Of a stretch of 64,000 nucleotides of DNA, positions 9,123 to 18,805 are shown one piece after another. The first letter of the stretch is position 1; every line of letters begins with the position of its first letter. The translations under genes and the position numbers were made by a program. The DNA comes from Chryseosolibacter sp964438975. Its GTDB lineage: Bacteria > Bacteroidota > Bacteroidia > Cytophagales > Cyclobacteriaceae. The notes under the pieces were generated by a model that did no database searches, had not been told where the DNA came from, and saw only the letters and a list, made by a program, of their open reading frames with translations. Where the stretch lies: assembly GCA_964438975.1 (NCBI GenBank), contig CAYTMU010000002.1, positions 62,001 through 126,000 on the forward strand, given 5' to 3'.

Positions 9123-9171
9123 GCCTGCGGACCGGGTCGCTCCCTTCAAAGAATTCTCCGGAACCGCAGGC
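9123..9171 (+). promoter_or_regulatory. Hairpin in the fecR-susC intergenic region
   Basis: GCCTGCGG (9123-9130) pairs with CCGCAGGC (9164-9171), and the stem can continue inside with CCGG (9132-9135) against CCGG (9158-9161). No T-tract follows, so it does not look like a terminator. It lies 41 bases upstream of the susC ATG and would form a stable leader structure in the susC mRNA, or a site where expression of the regulators and of susCD is uncoupled. Function is inferred. Confidence 0.5.
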
Positions 9172-9211
9172 CTCCAGGTAAAATTATGTTTCACCTTTCA
9201 AGAACAAATGT

Positions 9212-12200
9212 ATGAAAAACTCATACCCGGGAAAATGGACGTTTCCTTTTTTTCTAACCAGACTAACGCGAAAAAAGATGTCCACACTTACGCTCGCCAT
9301 CTTGATCCTATGGCAATCTCCCCTACAGGCGAAAGACTCTGTTGAGGAGCTTCAGATTTCAATCGTCGTAAATAATACACCGCTTAAGAGAGTCCTGCAG
9401 GAGATTGAGATCCAAACCGGATTGAAGTTCTTTTACCTGTCAAGCCAGATAGATACGGAAAGAAGAGTAAGCATTGAAGCACAGCAAATGCCGTTGAGGA
9501 CTGTGCTGGACAGATTATTCACGAACACGAGTATCTCCTATTCGTTTACCGGAAAGCAGATCGTACTGAAATTTCTGGAAGAGGAGGTGATGAATCGGGA
9601 GGTGGGTGAGGTGCCTCGCCCGGAGAGTCTGGAAGTACAAGCGACGGAGTCTGTCCTCCAGGTAGAACCGGTATATGTCTACGAGGTTAGCGGGAAAGTT
9701 CTGAATGAGGATAGCCAGCCGCTACCGGGAGTAAGTGTGATCATTAAGGGCACTACGAGTGGTACAACTACCGACATGGAAGGTGAATTTGCTCTTGAGG
9801 TTCCTGATAATGACGCAATTCTTGTATTCTCTTTCATCGGATACCAGACAAAAGAGGTACCGGCGGGAGGACGTACGGTGATTGACGTTACCCTGGTTCC
9901 AGACGTAAAAGTACTGGGCGAAATCGTGGTTGTTGGTTTTGGGACTATGCGGAAGCGCGATCTTACCGGATCTGTTGTAAGAGCGGATATCGAAAATTTC
10001 AGAGACCAACCTAATGTGTCTATCATCGAATCGCTGCAGGGAACCATACCCGGACTAAACGTAGGTCAGATCGATCAGGCTGGAGCCGAGCCTGACATCT
10101 CCATCCGGGGAAGAACTTCTTTGTCGGGTGAAAGCAATCCATTGATCATTGTTGACAATGCCATCTATCGCGGCAATCTTATTGATCTGAATCCCAACGA
10201 TATCGCCTCCATAGATGTGCTGAAGGACGCCAGTGCCGCTGCCATCTACGGTTCGCAGGCGTCCAATGGTGTCATCCTTATTACAACGAAAAGATCAGGA
10301 GGCGCGATCGATGCCAAACCCCTGGTGAGCTATAACTATTCGTATGCCTTTCAGAAGCCTAACAAGGAACTAAGGCCGGATAGTCCTGAGGGTTTTATGA
10401 GGAAAACGGAGATCTCGGACATATATAACAGCCGGACGGAAGCATCCGGATACCTGGAAAGGAATCCCACGTGGGATCCCACCAGCAACTTTAAAGGTCC
10501 GGATGAATTGAACGCATACCAGCAGGGAAGGACGACGGACTGGTATAGCCTGCTGACCAACGATAACATGAATTATCAGAGTCATAATATATCCCTGTCC
10601 AATGCGACTAAATATAACAACTACTTTATTTCACTGGGATATACCGCGCAAAACGGATATATGCTGAATGAAGATTACAAGAGATGGAATGCGCGCATCA
10701 ACATCAATAATAATATTACGGATTGGCTGGAGATCGGTGCTCAGACATTCATGACCCTGAGTGATTATTCCGGGTTGGATGTCGCTCTGAATCACCGCTA
10801 TATTGCACCTTACCAGACCGCTTACAATGCGGCAGGGGAATATAATCTGCAGCCGGGCGGAAACTCGATCAACCCGCTGATACAAGTCGATGCCGACAAC
10901 GTTGATAAACGACTTCATCTCTATGGTAATGTTTATGCCAACATCAGTATTCCCTTTGTCCAGGGTCTTTCCTACCGGCTGAATCTTGCCAACAACCTGA
11001 GAACCACCCACGAGTATATATTTCAGCCCTATGCGCAGAATTTTCTGGGTCAAGGCTCGAAGATGGACGGCATGGGATACGATATGAATTTCGACAACAT
11101 CGTTTCCTATAAGAGGGAGTTCAATAGTATTCACAAGATAGATGTTACACTGTTATACGGTATCGAGAAGAGAAATTATAACTCGACGCTGGCGCGTGCT
11201 TCGGTGTTCAACAACCTGGCGCTCGGATATAACAATTTGCAATCGGGTAGCTCTGAACTGCAGCAGACCGTTACCAGCGCCTGGGAGGAAGCGAGTCTCT
11301 ACAATATGGCACGCATCTTCTACAGCTTTCGCGACACCTATATGTTCACAGGGACGATCAGGAGAGATGGTTTTTCCGGTTTCGGCGAGGCGAACAAATT
11401 CGGTCTCTTCCCTTCGTTGGCAGCCGCCTGGATCGTATCCAATGAGGACTTCTTCCCGAGAGCTGTGGAGTTATTCAAGATACGGGCGTCATACGGCGCC
11501 AATGGTAACCGCACTATCGGACGGTATGAAACACTGGCCGAGGTAGAAGGTGGGTTTAACTATATCACCGCAGACGGAACACCTGTTTATACTCATGGTA
11601 TCAGCAGTCTTGCCAGCCCCAATCTCAAATGGGAAACCACTACGGGTGTGAATGTAGGTATTGACTTCGCCTTTCTTTCTTCCCGGATCCAGGGAAGTAT
11701 CGATTACTATAACAACAATACGAGCAACCTCCTTTATCAGGTAGATATTCCCGGTATCAGCAGGTTCACGAAGTTTCCTGACAACCTGGGAAGAATCCAC
11801 AATGAAGGTGTTGAGATCGCCATAACGTCTACGAACGTGCAAACCGGTAATATGCAGTGGACAAGTTCCTTTGCTTTCTCGCGCAACAGGAATCAGTTGA
11901 AGGAGTTGCTGGGATTTGATCTGGATAACGACGGCAAGGAAGACGATCTTATTTCTGCCGGATTGTTTATCAATGAGCCGCTTGATGCTATTTATACATA
12001 CCAGGTGGACGGCAAATGGCAGACAAACGAGGAAGTCGCGCCTGGTTATGATCTCGGTGCCAACAAAGTGGTCGATTTGACCGGGGATGGCTCTATCAAT
12101 GCGAGCGACAGGACGATCATTGGTTACAGCGAGCCCGCTTATCGGTTCAGCGTCAACAATCGATTGAGCTACGGGAACTGGACGCTGAATGTTTTTGTGA

Positions 12201-12619
12201 ATTCCGTTCAGGGAGGATCAAACTATTACATGGCTTCCGACGATATGTTGGACTGGAAGATCTTCGGCGACAACTCCTATAACTTCAATTTTCCTAAGGG
12301 GCTTGATTACTGGTCTCCGGAAAATCCGGGAGGTATTTACCAGAGGCCGAACATTTCCCGGATATCCGAAGGCATTCAGGGAACACGATACATTCAAAGG
12401 AATTTTGTGAGACTGCAAAACGTATCACTGGCCTATAATTTCCCCACAGAAAAGATAAGCAGGTATAAAATCCAGCGCCTCAGGTTGTTCTTAAGCGGAA
12501 AGAACCTCGGTACCTGGACAAAATGGCCCGGTTGGGATCCGGAGACGGGAACCGCCATCACACCTGAAGGGCGTCCGGTAATGAAGAGCTATAGTTTGGG
12601 TGTGGAAATCGAATTTTAA
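9212..12619 (+). CDS. SusC/RagA-family TonB-dependent outer-membrane transporter with STN domain
   Basis: This 1135-residue porin imports an oligosaccharide (or other ligand) across the outer membrane using TonB energy. Domains in order: signal peptide (about 1-40), STN/secretin-like signalling domain (about 50-118, IVVNNTPLKRVLQEIEIQTGLKFFY), carboxypeptidase-regulatory-like beta domain (about 155-230, VSGKVLNEDSQPLPGVSVIIKG), plug (from about 240, GFGTMRKRDLTGSV, with the SusC block AAIYGSQASNGVILITTK) and the C-terminal barrel ending in Phe. The STN domain and the upstream sigma/FecR genes indicate self-induction by the transported ligand. It forms a complex with the SusD-like lipoprotein encoded 17 bases downstream. 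The ligand cannot be read from the sequence. Confidence 0.96.
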   Translation: MKNSYPGKWTFPFFLTRLTRKKMSTLTLAILILWQSPLQAKDSVEELQISIVVNNTPLKRVLQEIEIQTGLKFFYLSSQIDTERRVSIEAQQMPLRTVLDRLFTNTSISYSFTGKQIVLKFLEEEVMNREVGEVPRPESLEVQATESVLQVEPVYVYEVSGKVLNEDSQPLPGVSVIIKGTTSGTTTDMEGEFALEVPDNDAILVFSFIGYQTKEVPAGGRTVIDVTLVPDVKVLGEIVVVGFGTMRKRDLTGSVVRADIENFRDQPNVSIIESLQGTIPGLNVGQIDQAGAEPDISIRGRTSLSGESNPLIIVDNAIYRGNLIDLNPNDIASIDVLKDASAAAIYGSQASNGVILITTKRSGGAIDAKPLVSYNYSYAFQKPNKELRPDSPEGFMRKTEISDIYNSRTEASGYLERNPTWDPTSNFKGPDELNAYQQGRTTDWYSLLTNDNMNYQSHNISLSNATKYNNYFISLGYTAQNGYMLNEDYKRWNARININNNITDWLEIGAQTFMTLSDYSGLDVALNHRYIAPYQTAYNAAGEYNLQPGGNSINPLIQVDADNVDKRLHLYGNVYANISIPFVQGLSYRLNLANNLRTTHEYIFQPYAQNFLGQGSKMDGMGYDMNFDNIVSYKREFNSIHKIDVTLLYGIEKRNYNSTLARASVFNNLALGYNNLQSGSSELQQTVTSAWEEASLYNMARIFYSFRDTYMFTGTIRRDGFSGFGEANKFGLFPSLAAAWIVSNEDFFPRAVELFKIRASYGANGNRTIGRYETLAEVEGGFNYITADGTPVYTHGISSLASPNLKWETTTGVNVGIDFAFLSSRIQGSIDYYNNNTSNLLYQVDIPGISRFTKFPDNLGRIHNEGVEIAITSTNVQTGNMQWTSSFAFSRNRNQLKELLGFDLDNDGKEDDLISAGLFINEPLDAIYTYQVDGKWQTNEEVAPGYDLGANKVVDLTGDGSINASDRTIIGYSEPAYRFSVNNRLSYGNWTLNVFVNSVQGGSNYYMASDDMLDWKIFGDNSYNFNFPKGLDYWSPENPGGIYQRPNISRISEGIQGTRYIQRNFVRLQNVSLAYNFPTEKISRYKIQRLRLFLSGKNLGTWTKWPGWDPETGTAITPEGRPVMKSYSLGVEIEF

Positions 12620-12636
12620 ATCTTAAAGATTTAGCT

Positions 12637-14370
12637 ATGAAACCGATTAAATATATACGGATATTCTTGATTTTCTTTGCCTTTGCTACTTCGATTGTCT
12701 TATCGTCGTGTGATGAAGAAAAGCTTCTTAGTGAAACACCGCTTGATTTCTTTTCCCCCGAGAATTCATTTGTGACCTATGAGAATTTTCAGTCGGCTGT
12801 TGTTAATCTCTATTATGTAACGAGAAACAGTTTTTATACAGAAGCTACAGCTACTGGATTCCCAACGATTGCATGGTCTGGTACCGAATTGGCCTACACG
12901 CATTCCGGTCTCAGCGCAAAACCTGATTGGGGCGGAGCTGTGCTGCTTCCGACAAACACGGAGGTTGTGTATGATGGTTTGTGGGCACCCGCCTACAGGA
13001 TCATATATGACGCGAATGTTATCATCGGAAGAGCTGATGCTGAAGCCAGCCAACTGACAGACCAGGAGAAACTGAAGATCAAGGCTGAGGCATCTTTCTT
13101 CCGTGCCTATGCTTACAAGATGCTGGCTAATTTGTATGGTGGTGTTCCCATTGTGTTGGAGGAAGTGACGTCGCCGAAGAGAGATTTTATCAGGGCCACA
13201 CGTAGCGAGGTTTATGAGCAATGTGTCTCGGACCTGTTGTTCGCCGCTGAACATCTCGGTGATATCGGTCAGGTGGATGATTCTCGTGTTAACAAACTTG
13301 CTGCCTATCATTATCTCTCCGAAGTATACATTTCTCTGGGCAAGTGGCAGGAGGCGATTGATGCCGCGTCGATTGTTATCGATCATCCTGGAACGGGATT
13401 GATGACAGAGCGGTTCGGTAAGAAATCCACCGAAGCACCTAATACAGAATTTCCATGGGTGTCGGGAGGTGATGTGTACTGGGATCTTTTCAGGCTCGGC
13501 AATCAGAACTATGGATCCGGCAACAAGGAGGCCATATGGGTACTTCAATACGAATTCCAGATTCCGGGAGGAGGAGGATTTCAAATGACAGGATATCTCA
13601 TACCTCAACTCTGGCAGGCTGTGATCCCTAACAGCAATGGTAGTCTTATCCCGCTGATAGAACTTCCAAATAGCTACTATTTCGGCCGCGGCTCCGGCTT
13701 TTTGCGTCCGAGTCACTATTTCTTTGAAACAATCTGGAGAAAAAGCGGGTACGATGAGGACATCAGGAATTCAAAGTACAACATCGTCCGTGATCTGAAA
13801 GTAAATAATCCTAATTCCGATTACCACGGCTTATGGGTTGAAGCAGATAACGTGCCTTTAAGAAAGGCAAACGCAACAGATACCATGCGAAATTATTATC
13901 CGTCCATTGCCAAGGCTGCCACAGCTGGCGAGTATCCGGTCGAGCTTTACCACGCAGATCAAAGTATACCAGGCGCGTTGGTTCGCGACGGTCGGTTTAC
14001 ATTCCGGGATTGGTACGTGATCCGGTTGGCCGAGACATATTTGTTAAGAGCGGAAGCTCATCTGGGCAATGGCAATGCTGCGCTGGCAGCCGAGGATATT
14101 AACACTGTTCGCCGCAGGTCAGAAGCTCCCGATGTGGATGCCGGTGATGTCGACATCGATTATATCCTGGATGAAAGGCTGCGTGAACTTCACTTTGAGG
14201 AATTGAGAGTGCTCACGCTTACCCGTCTGGGGAAGCTTGTGGAAAGAACCAGGAATCTCAATCCAATCGTTGGGAATACCTACAAGAACAACAACGATTT
14301 GTGGCCGATCCCCTATGATGATATCGAGAAAAATATCTCGTCAGTCCTGGAACAAAATCCCGGCTATTGA
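12637..14370 (+). CDS. SusD/RagB-family surface glycan-binding lipoprotein
   Basis: This 577-residue protein begins with a lipoprotein signal peptide whose lipobox is IVLSSC, so it is anchored in the outer membrane. The TPR-like SusD fold is recognisable from the segment SFFRAYAYKMLANLYGGVPIVLEEV and the C-terminal RDWYVIRLAETYLLRAEAHLGNGNAALAAEDINTVRRRS and DERLRELHFEELR blocks. SusD proteins cap the SusC barrel and deliver ligand. It is cotranscribed with susC. The ligand is unknown; the downstream sialidase-fold and esterase genes suggest a decorated glycan. Confidence 0.95.
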   Translation: MKPIKYIRIFLIFFAFATSIVLSSCDEEKLLSETPLDFFSPENSFVTYENFQSAVVNLYYVTRNSFYTEATATGFPTIAWSGTELAYTHSGLSAKPDWGGAVLLPTNTEVVYDGLWAPAYRIIYDANVIIGRADAEASQLTDQEKLKIKAEASFFRAYAYKMLANLYGGVPIVLEEVTSPKRDFIRATRSEVYEQCVSDLLFAAEHLGDIGQVDDSRVNKLAAYHYLSEVYISLGKWQEAIDAASIVIDHPGTGLMTERFGKKSTEAPNTEFPWVSGGDVYWDLFRLGNQNYGSGNKEAIWVLQYEFQIPGGGGFQMTGYLIPQLWQAVIPNSNGSLIPLIELPNSYYFGRGSGFLRPSHYFFETIWRKSGYDEDIRNSKYNIVRDLKVNNPNSDYHGLWVEADNVPLRKANATDTMRNYYPSIAKAATAGEYPVELYHADQSIPGALVRDGRFTFRDWYVIRLAETYLLRAEAHLGNGNAALAAEDINTVRRRSEAPDVDAGDVDIDYILDERLRELHFEELRVLTLTRLGKLVERTRNLNPIVGNTYKNNNDLWPIPYDDIEKNISSVLEQNPGY

Positions 14371-14447
14371 TTCAGAATATCCTGGCGGGTCGTCGGCAGC
14401 GTTTCTTAGGTTTTACCGTTGTCTATGACCGGCCTGCCGGGAGCCCT

Positions 14448-14461
14448 GTTGTTCGAACAAC
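14448..14461. repeat. 14-bp perfect palindrome between susD and the phosphoesterase gene
   Basis: GTTGTTCGAACAAC is a perfect inverted repeat without spacer, flanked by CCT on the left and AATAGG on the right, so the arms can be extended with a bulge. It lies in the 138-base gap between susD and the next gene, the longest gap inside the downstream gene run. It could be a protein-binding operator or an mRNA hairpin limiting expression past susD. Confidence 0.4.
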
Positions 14462-14508
14462 AATAGGATGTTCACCCAAAATATGCTATTTCTTTAAACG
14501 GATAAGCA

Positions 14509-15882
14509 GTGACCAGCAATCATAGTATCACATTGTCGGCAATTGTTGTATTGACGTTGATATTGTTTTCATGTCATGGTGTTTCTGATGACGAGGAGCG
14601 AAACGGGTTCGACTCGCCGCATCACATTGTGTTGTCATGGGAAGGCTCACCGCATAACAGTCAGTCTGTAACGTGGCGGACGGGTGTCGGTACTCGCGAT
14701 AACTTTCTTGAGTTTTGCGAAGCTACACCCTCGCCTTTCTTTGACAGGACAAAGATCATATCGCTCAGATCGGTTTATGAACTCAATAACGCGGATGACG
14801 GACTGTGGTATCACCATAGCGCAACGATGACCGAACTCCAGCCGGCTACCAAATACTCATACAGAGTAGGGACGGAAGGAAACTGGTCGGAGTGGTCTGA
14901 GTTTCAAACCGCCTCCGGCGGTAACGAGCCGTTTTCTTTCCTTTACTTCGGTGATGTTCAAAGAGACATCCATTCCCTGGGAAGTCGTATACTGAGGCAG
15001 GCAGTCAGGAACAGGCCGGATGCGAAATTCCTCCTGTTTGGAGGCGATATGGTCCATCGTGGCGCATTGAACCATGAGAACTGGACGGAGTTCTTCAGTG
15101 CAGGTAGCCACATCTTTCAGAGTTATCCGATGATGTCCACACCGGGGAATCATGAGCACAACAATGCTAAATCGGGTATTGATCTGTCCGATAACTGGTA
15201 TCTTAATTTTACGTTTCCGCGGAATGGTCCTCCTGGTCATGATGAAGAAACGTTCTCTCTCGACTACAACAATGTCAGAATAATTTCGCTGAACCTGTGC
15301 AGATACCGCTATCCTAAAGACAGGGATGCAATGCTGAAATGGCTGGAGGACAGGCTGAGAGAGTACAACGGAGACTGGGTGTTTGTTGTGCATCACTATG
15401 CGATGATCTCCTGCAAGGCGCACAAGGAAAAACCACCCGTTCGCTTTCCGGAGTTTAAAGAATTGTATGAGCGATACCAGGTACCTGTTGTGCTGACAGG
15501 ACATGAGCATGTCTATGCTCGTGGACGAGTGAATGGCGTGTTCCCTGTGTATGTCGTATCGGTTGCCGGACCACATCAGAATGCGTTCTATTTTGATGAC
15601 TGGATTGAGCGCGCGGCTACGTCTTTACAGTTGTACCAGGAAATCGATATTACTCCTGACAGCATCCGGTATGTATCACGAACAGTGCTGGGCGACGTCT
15701 ATGACGGGTTCTCGATTTCCAGGGGCAGCGATGGTGTGTTGACGTTTGATGTGCTGGAAAGTTTGCCGCCGGAATCGTTGATCCCTCCGGCGGGATTCGA
15801 AGATAGATATGACCAGGAGATCGTGGACTCGTTTGAAGCAAACAGGGATCAATATCTTAATCGAATAGGATCCACACCATAG
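14509..15882 (+). CDS. Purple-acid-phosphatase-like metallophosphoesterase lipoprotein
   Basis: This 457-residue protein starts with GTG at 14509, the only start that keeps the whole lipoprotein signal peptide (LTLILFSC lipobox). After it comes a fibronectin-like N-terminal domain of purple acid phosphatases (about 40-140), then a calcineurin-like phosphoesterase domain with all metal-binding motifs: GDVQRD (about 148), GGDMVHRG (about 177), GNHEHN (about 213), VVHHY (about 294) and GHEHVY (about 331). It should remove phosphate from organic phosphates or phosphorylated glycans at the cell envelope. The next gene starts five bases after its stop codon, so it belongs to the SusCD-led gene run. 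Confidence 0.87.
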   Translation: MTSNHSITLSAIVVLTLILFSCHGVSDDEERNGFDSPHHIVLSWEGSPHNSQSVTWRTGVGTRDNFLEFCEATPSPFFDRTKIISLRSVYELNNADDGLWYHHSATMTELQPATKYSYRVGTEGNWSEWSEFQTASGGNEPFSFLYFGDVQRDIHSLGSRILRQAVRNRPDAKFLLFGGDMVHRGALNHENWTEFFSAGSHIFQSYPMMSTPGNHEHNNAKSGIDLSDNWYLNFTFPRNGPPGHDEETFSLDYNNVRIISLNLCRYRYPKDRDAMLKWLEDRLREYNGDWVFVVHHYAMISCKAHKEKPPVRFPEFKELYERYQVPVVLTGHEHVYARGRVNGVFPVYVVSVAGPHQNAFYFDDWIERAATSLQLYQEIDITPDSIRYVSRTVLGDVYDGFSISRGSDGVLTFDVLESLPPESLIPPAGFEDRYDQEIVDSFEANRDQYLNRIGSTP

Positions 15883-15886
15883 TTGG

Positions 15887-17338
15887 ATGAAAACTCAAAA
15901 AAATACAGATATGACTATCACATCAAAAGCTACATTAATAACCTCAGGAAATATCTTTCATAAATTCGGAATGAGCTTGATCGTGCTTTTGTTCACTGCA
16001 GCCGAAACGTATTCACAATTGCAGGAGAATAGCCCGGCGAATGACAAGCCTTCCACGTACCGAAAAATTGATGTGACAGATGACAAGGGGAAAGTTGTTT
16101 CTGTGTACCCGGTAGCAGAGAAGAAGCTCCCGATGTGGGCAAAGGATGTCCCCCGGAAGAAAGTGAAATGGAGTGACTTGACGCAACAGCCTTATTTCAT
16201 GAAGCCGATTCCGTTTGTGATTCCCCCGGGAGAAGGATCAGGTGAACCCTTTTATCCGCATAACCACCAACCTGCTATTACGTGGACGGATAACGGCGAT
16301 CTGCTGGGGATCTGGTACACCTGCATAACGGAGCAGGGTACTGAGTTGACAGTTGTGGCAAGCAGATTTCGCGCAGGAAGCGATGCATGGGATCCGTCGG
16401 CCGAGTTCTTTAAAGGTGAAGATCGCAACATGCACGGGTCAAATATTTTTAACGATGGAAAAGGCAGGATTTTCCACTTCAACGGGATGGGTGCGAAAGG
16501 CGTAACAAAAAAGGAGAGTAAGAATCTAGCAATGGTCTACAGGGTTAGCGAAGACAACGGAGTTTCCTGGACAACACCTGTACTAGTAAGCCCTGAATAC
16601 AAAGGGACACATCAACCTGTCAGCGCTGGTTTTGTGACCAGTGAGGGTGTTTTACTACAGGTATGCGATTCTGCAAAAATGAAGGGATCCAGCAAGTCGG
16701 CGCTCTTCGCAAGCGAGGATGGCGGACGAACCTGGAGAAATCCTGCTGACGACAAGCTCTCATCCGACTTTAGAGAAGGGGTCTACCAGGGCCGGAGCAT
16801 AGCGGGTATTCACGCAGGTGTTGTAGAGTTGTCCGATGGCCGGTTGATGGCATTGGGGAGACGAAATGATCTGGAGGATCGTATGGTGGCGAGTTATTCG
16901 AATGATATGGGGGCCACCTGGAAATACAAGGCGAGTCCTTTTCCACCGATCGGCGGGGGGCAACGGCTGGTGTTGATGCGGTTGAAAGAAGGTCCCATTC
17001 TCCTGATCTCATTCACGGACATTCGCAAAGCACGCAATACAGTAGGGCTCACGTTTAAGGACCAGCGTGGCGGGTCGTTCAGGGGCTACGGCTTGTTTGC
17101 TGCGGTATCTTATGATGATGGTGAAACGTGGCCGGTGCGAAAGCTCATCACGCCGGGTGAAGGCGAATATGACGGCGGTGGGCATACGGGTTTGTTTAAA
17201 GCTACTCCGAATATTGCCGAACATGCTGGCTATCTCGCCGCTACGCAATCGCCTGACGGGATTATTCATCTTCTCTCCAGTCGTCTTCATTACCGGTTCA
17301 ACCTGGCATGGTTGAAGGAGCCAAACCAGGTGCCTTGA
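15887..17338 (+). CDS. Sialidase-fold (BNR/Asp-box) secreted protein
   Basis: This 483-residue protein has a hydrophobic signal segment (GMSLIVLLFTAAETYSQ, about 28-44); ATGs at codons 1, 9 and 28 are all possible starts. It has four Asp-box motifs of six-bladed beta-propeller sialidases: SEDNGVSW, SEDGGRTW, SNDMGATW and SYDDGETW. The standard FRIP motif of exo-alpha-sialidases is not evident near the N-terminus, so cleavage of sialic acid is not assured; other glycosidase or lyase activities exist in this fold. The neighbouring sialate-O-acetylesterase-like gene, 16 bases downstream, makes a carbohydrate role likely. It is probably periplasmic or surface-exposed. Confidence 0.8.
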   Translation: MKTQKNTDMTITSKATLITSGNIFHKFGMSLIVLLFTAAETYSQLQENSPANDKPSTYRKIDVTDDKGKVVSVYPVAEKKLPMWAKDVPRKKVKWSDLTQQPYFMKPIPFVIPPGEGSGEPFYPHNHQPAITWTDNGDLLGIWYTCITEQGTELTVVASRFRAGSDAWDPSAEFFKGEDRNMHGSNIFNDGKGRIFHFNGMGAKGVTKKESKNLAMVYRVSEDNGVSWTTPVLVSPEYKGTHQPVSAGFVTSEGVLLQVCDSAKMKGSSKSALFASEDGGRTWRNPADDKLSSDFREGVYQGRSIAGIHAGVVELSDGRLMALGRRNDLEDRMVASYSNDMGATWKYKASPFPPIGGGQRLVLMRLKEGPILLISFTDIRKARNTVGLTFKDQRGGSFRGYGLFAAVSYDDGETWPVRKLITPGEGEYDGGGHTGLFKATPNIAEHAGYLAATQSPDGIIHLLSSRLHYRFNLAWLKEPNQVP

Positions 17339-17354
17339 AAGAAGTTCGATCGTC

Positions 17355-18776
17355 ATGTTAACACGTGTTCTTCTTGTCCTCGTCGTTCTTGTTCAATCTC
17401 TGTATACGGCGGGGTGGTCTGCAAGCCTGAAACTTCCTGCAATCATCAGCAGCGGAATGGTGCTCCAGCAACAGAAGACAGTGATGCTTTGGGGTTGGGC
17501 GAAACAAGGGCAGAATGTTGTGGTGGCCACAAGTTGGAACAGAAGCAAGTATTCTGTGAAGACCGCGGCAGACGGTTCCTGGAAAGTGAGTATAACGACG
17601 CCGGCTGCCGGAGGTCCGTATGCGATAACCATACGTGCTGATACTACCCTTGTATTATCCGATGTGCTGATCGGCGAAGTATGGATGTGTAGTGGTCAGT
17701 CCAATATGGAGATGCCGCTTAAGGGATATGCTTCCCAACCGGTTGCGGGGAGCAACGACTATATCGCGCGAAGCGCCGACAGTCAGATCCGGTTGTTTAC
17801 TGTGCAGCGGAAGATAAGTATGAGGCCTGAGGAGGACTGTTCCGGCGAATGGCAGGTCGCTGGTCCAGGCAGTATTGCCGGGTTCAGTGCAGTGGCATAT
17901 TTCTATGGAAAGTATCTACGCGATGTACTGCAGGTTCCGATAGGATTGGTCCACGCAAGTTGGGGTGGAACGCCGGCACAGTCGTGGATAAGTAGTCCCG
18001 CGATTGAAGAACATTTCCGGGAGGAGATCGGTCTTTTTGACCTCCGGGGAGGTACGGTAAATCAGCGTTCGCCATCGGTGCTTTACAACGGGATGGTACA
18101 TCCCCTGGTAAAGTTCGTGATCAGGGGGGCTATCTGGTATCAGGGTGAGGCAGACAGGATGCGACCCCGGCAATACGCCAGGCTTTTCCCTGCCATGATC
18201 AGGGATTGGCGCGATCAGTGGGGAGTGGGTGACTTTCCTTTTTATTTCGTACAGATAGCCCCGTATAGGTACGACTCGACGGTCAATAGTGCGTTTCTGC
18301 GAGAGGTCCAGTTGCGGACGATGCAGCAGGTTCCCAACACCGGCATGGCGGTGGCGATCGATGTCGGCGATTACAACTCCATACATCCTCCTGACAAGGC
18401 TGTCATTGGTGCACGGTTGGCCTATTGGACGTTGGCAAAGACGTATGGCATCGATGGTATTTCATTCAGCGGTCCTGTGTTCAGGGATATGAAAATCGAC
18501 GAGAATAAGATCAGGCTGTTTTTTGATTATGCAGAATCCGGATTCCTGGGTCTTGGGCAGGAGTTGGATGGATTTACTGTTGCCGGGTCTGATCGGATAT
18601 TCTATCCGGAGGTTGCACAGGTGAACAGAAAGGAAAATTGTATAGAAATAATTTGTAGAAACGTAAATGAGCCAGTGGCTGTGAGGTATGGATGGGGGAA
18701 TTACATAAGAGCGACACTTTATAACACAGCTGGATTACCGGCATCTTCATTTCGTACGGATAGTTGGGAACAATAG
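17355..18776 (+). CDS. Sialate O-acetylesterase-like SGNH esterase
   Basis: This 473-residue secreted protein (signal peptide about 1-24) belongs to the sialate O-acetylesterase/SGNH family. Visible motifs are the beta-sandwich opening LPAIISSGMVLQQQ, the nucleophile block VWMCSGQSNMEMP (Ser at about 117), the SWGGTPAQSWIS block, the WYQGEAD block and the IHPPDK block with the likely catalytic His. The family removes O-acetyl groups from sialic acids, and related members act on other acetylated or xylan-type sugars. It lies between the sialidase-fold gene and the FAD oxidoreductase gene, consistent with trimming a decorated glycan before uptake. Confidence 0.85.
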   Translation: MLTRVLLVLVVLVQSLYTAGWSASLKLPAIISSGMVLQQQKTVMLWGWAKQGQNVVVATSWNRSKYSVKTAADGSWKVSITTPAAGGPYAITIRADTTLVLSDVLIGEVWMCSGQSNMEMPLKGYASQPVAGSNDYIARSADSQIRLFTVQRKISMRPEEDCSGEWQVAGPGSIAGFSAVAYFYGKYLRDVLQVPIGLVHASWGGTPAQSWISSPAIEEHFREEIGLFDLRGGTVNQRSPSVLYNGMVHPLVKFVIRGAIWYQGEADRMRPRQYARLFPAMIRDWRDQWGVGDFPFYFVQIAPYRYDSTVNSAFLREVQLRTMQQVPNTGMAVAIDVGDYNSIHPPDKAVIGARLAYWTLAKTYGIDGISFSGPVFRDMKIDENKIRLFFDYAESGFLGLGQELDGFTVAGSDRIFYPEVAQVNRKENCIEIICRNVNEPVAVRYGWGNYIRATLYNTAGLPASSFRTDSWEQ

Positions 18777-18805
18777 ATCTTAAATTCATAATCACAAGTC
18801 AATAG

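Noticed and set aside
12766..13716. 316-codon minus-strand ORF
   Set aside because: It lies wholly inside susD on the opposite strand and shows no family resemblance.
14857..15576. 239-codon minus-strand ORF
   Set aside because: It is antisense to the phosphoesterase gene, whose metal-site motifs are all intact in the plus frame.
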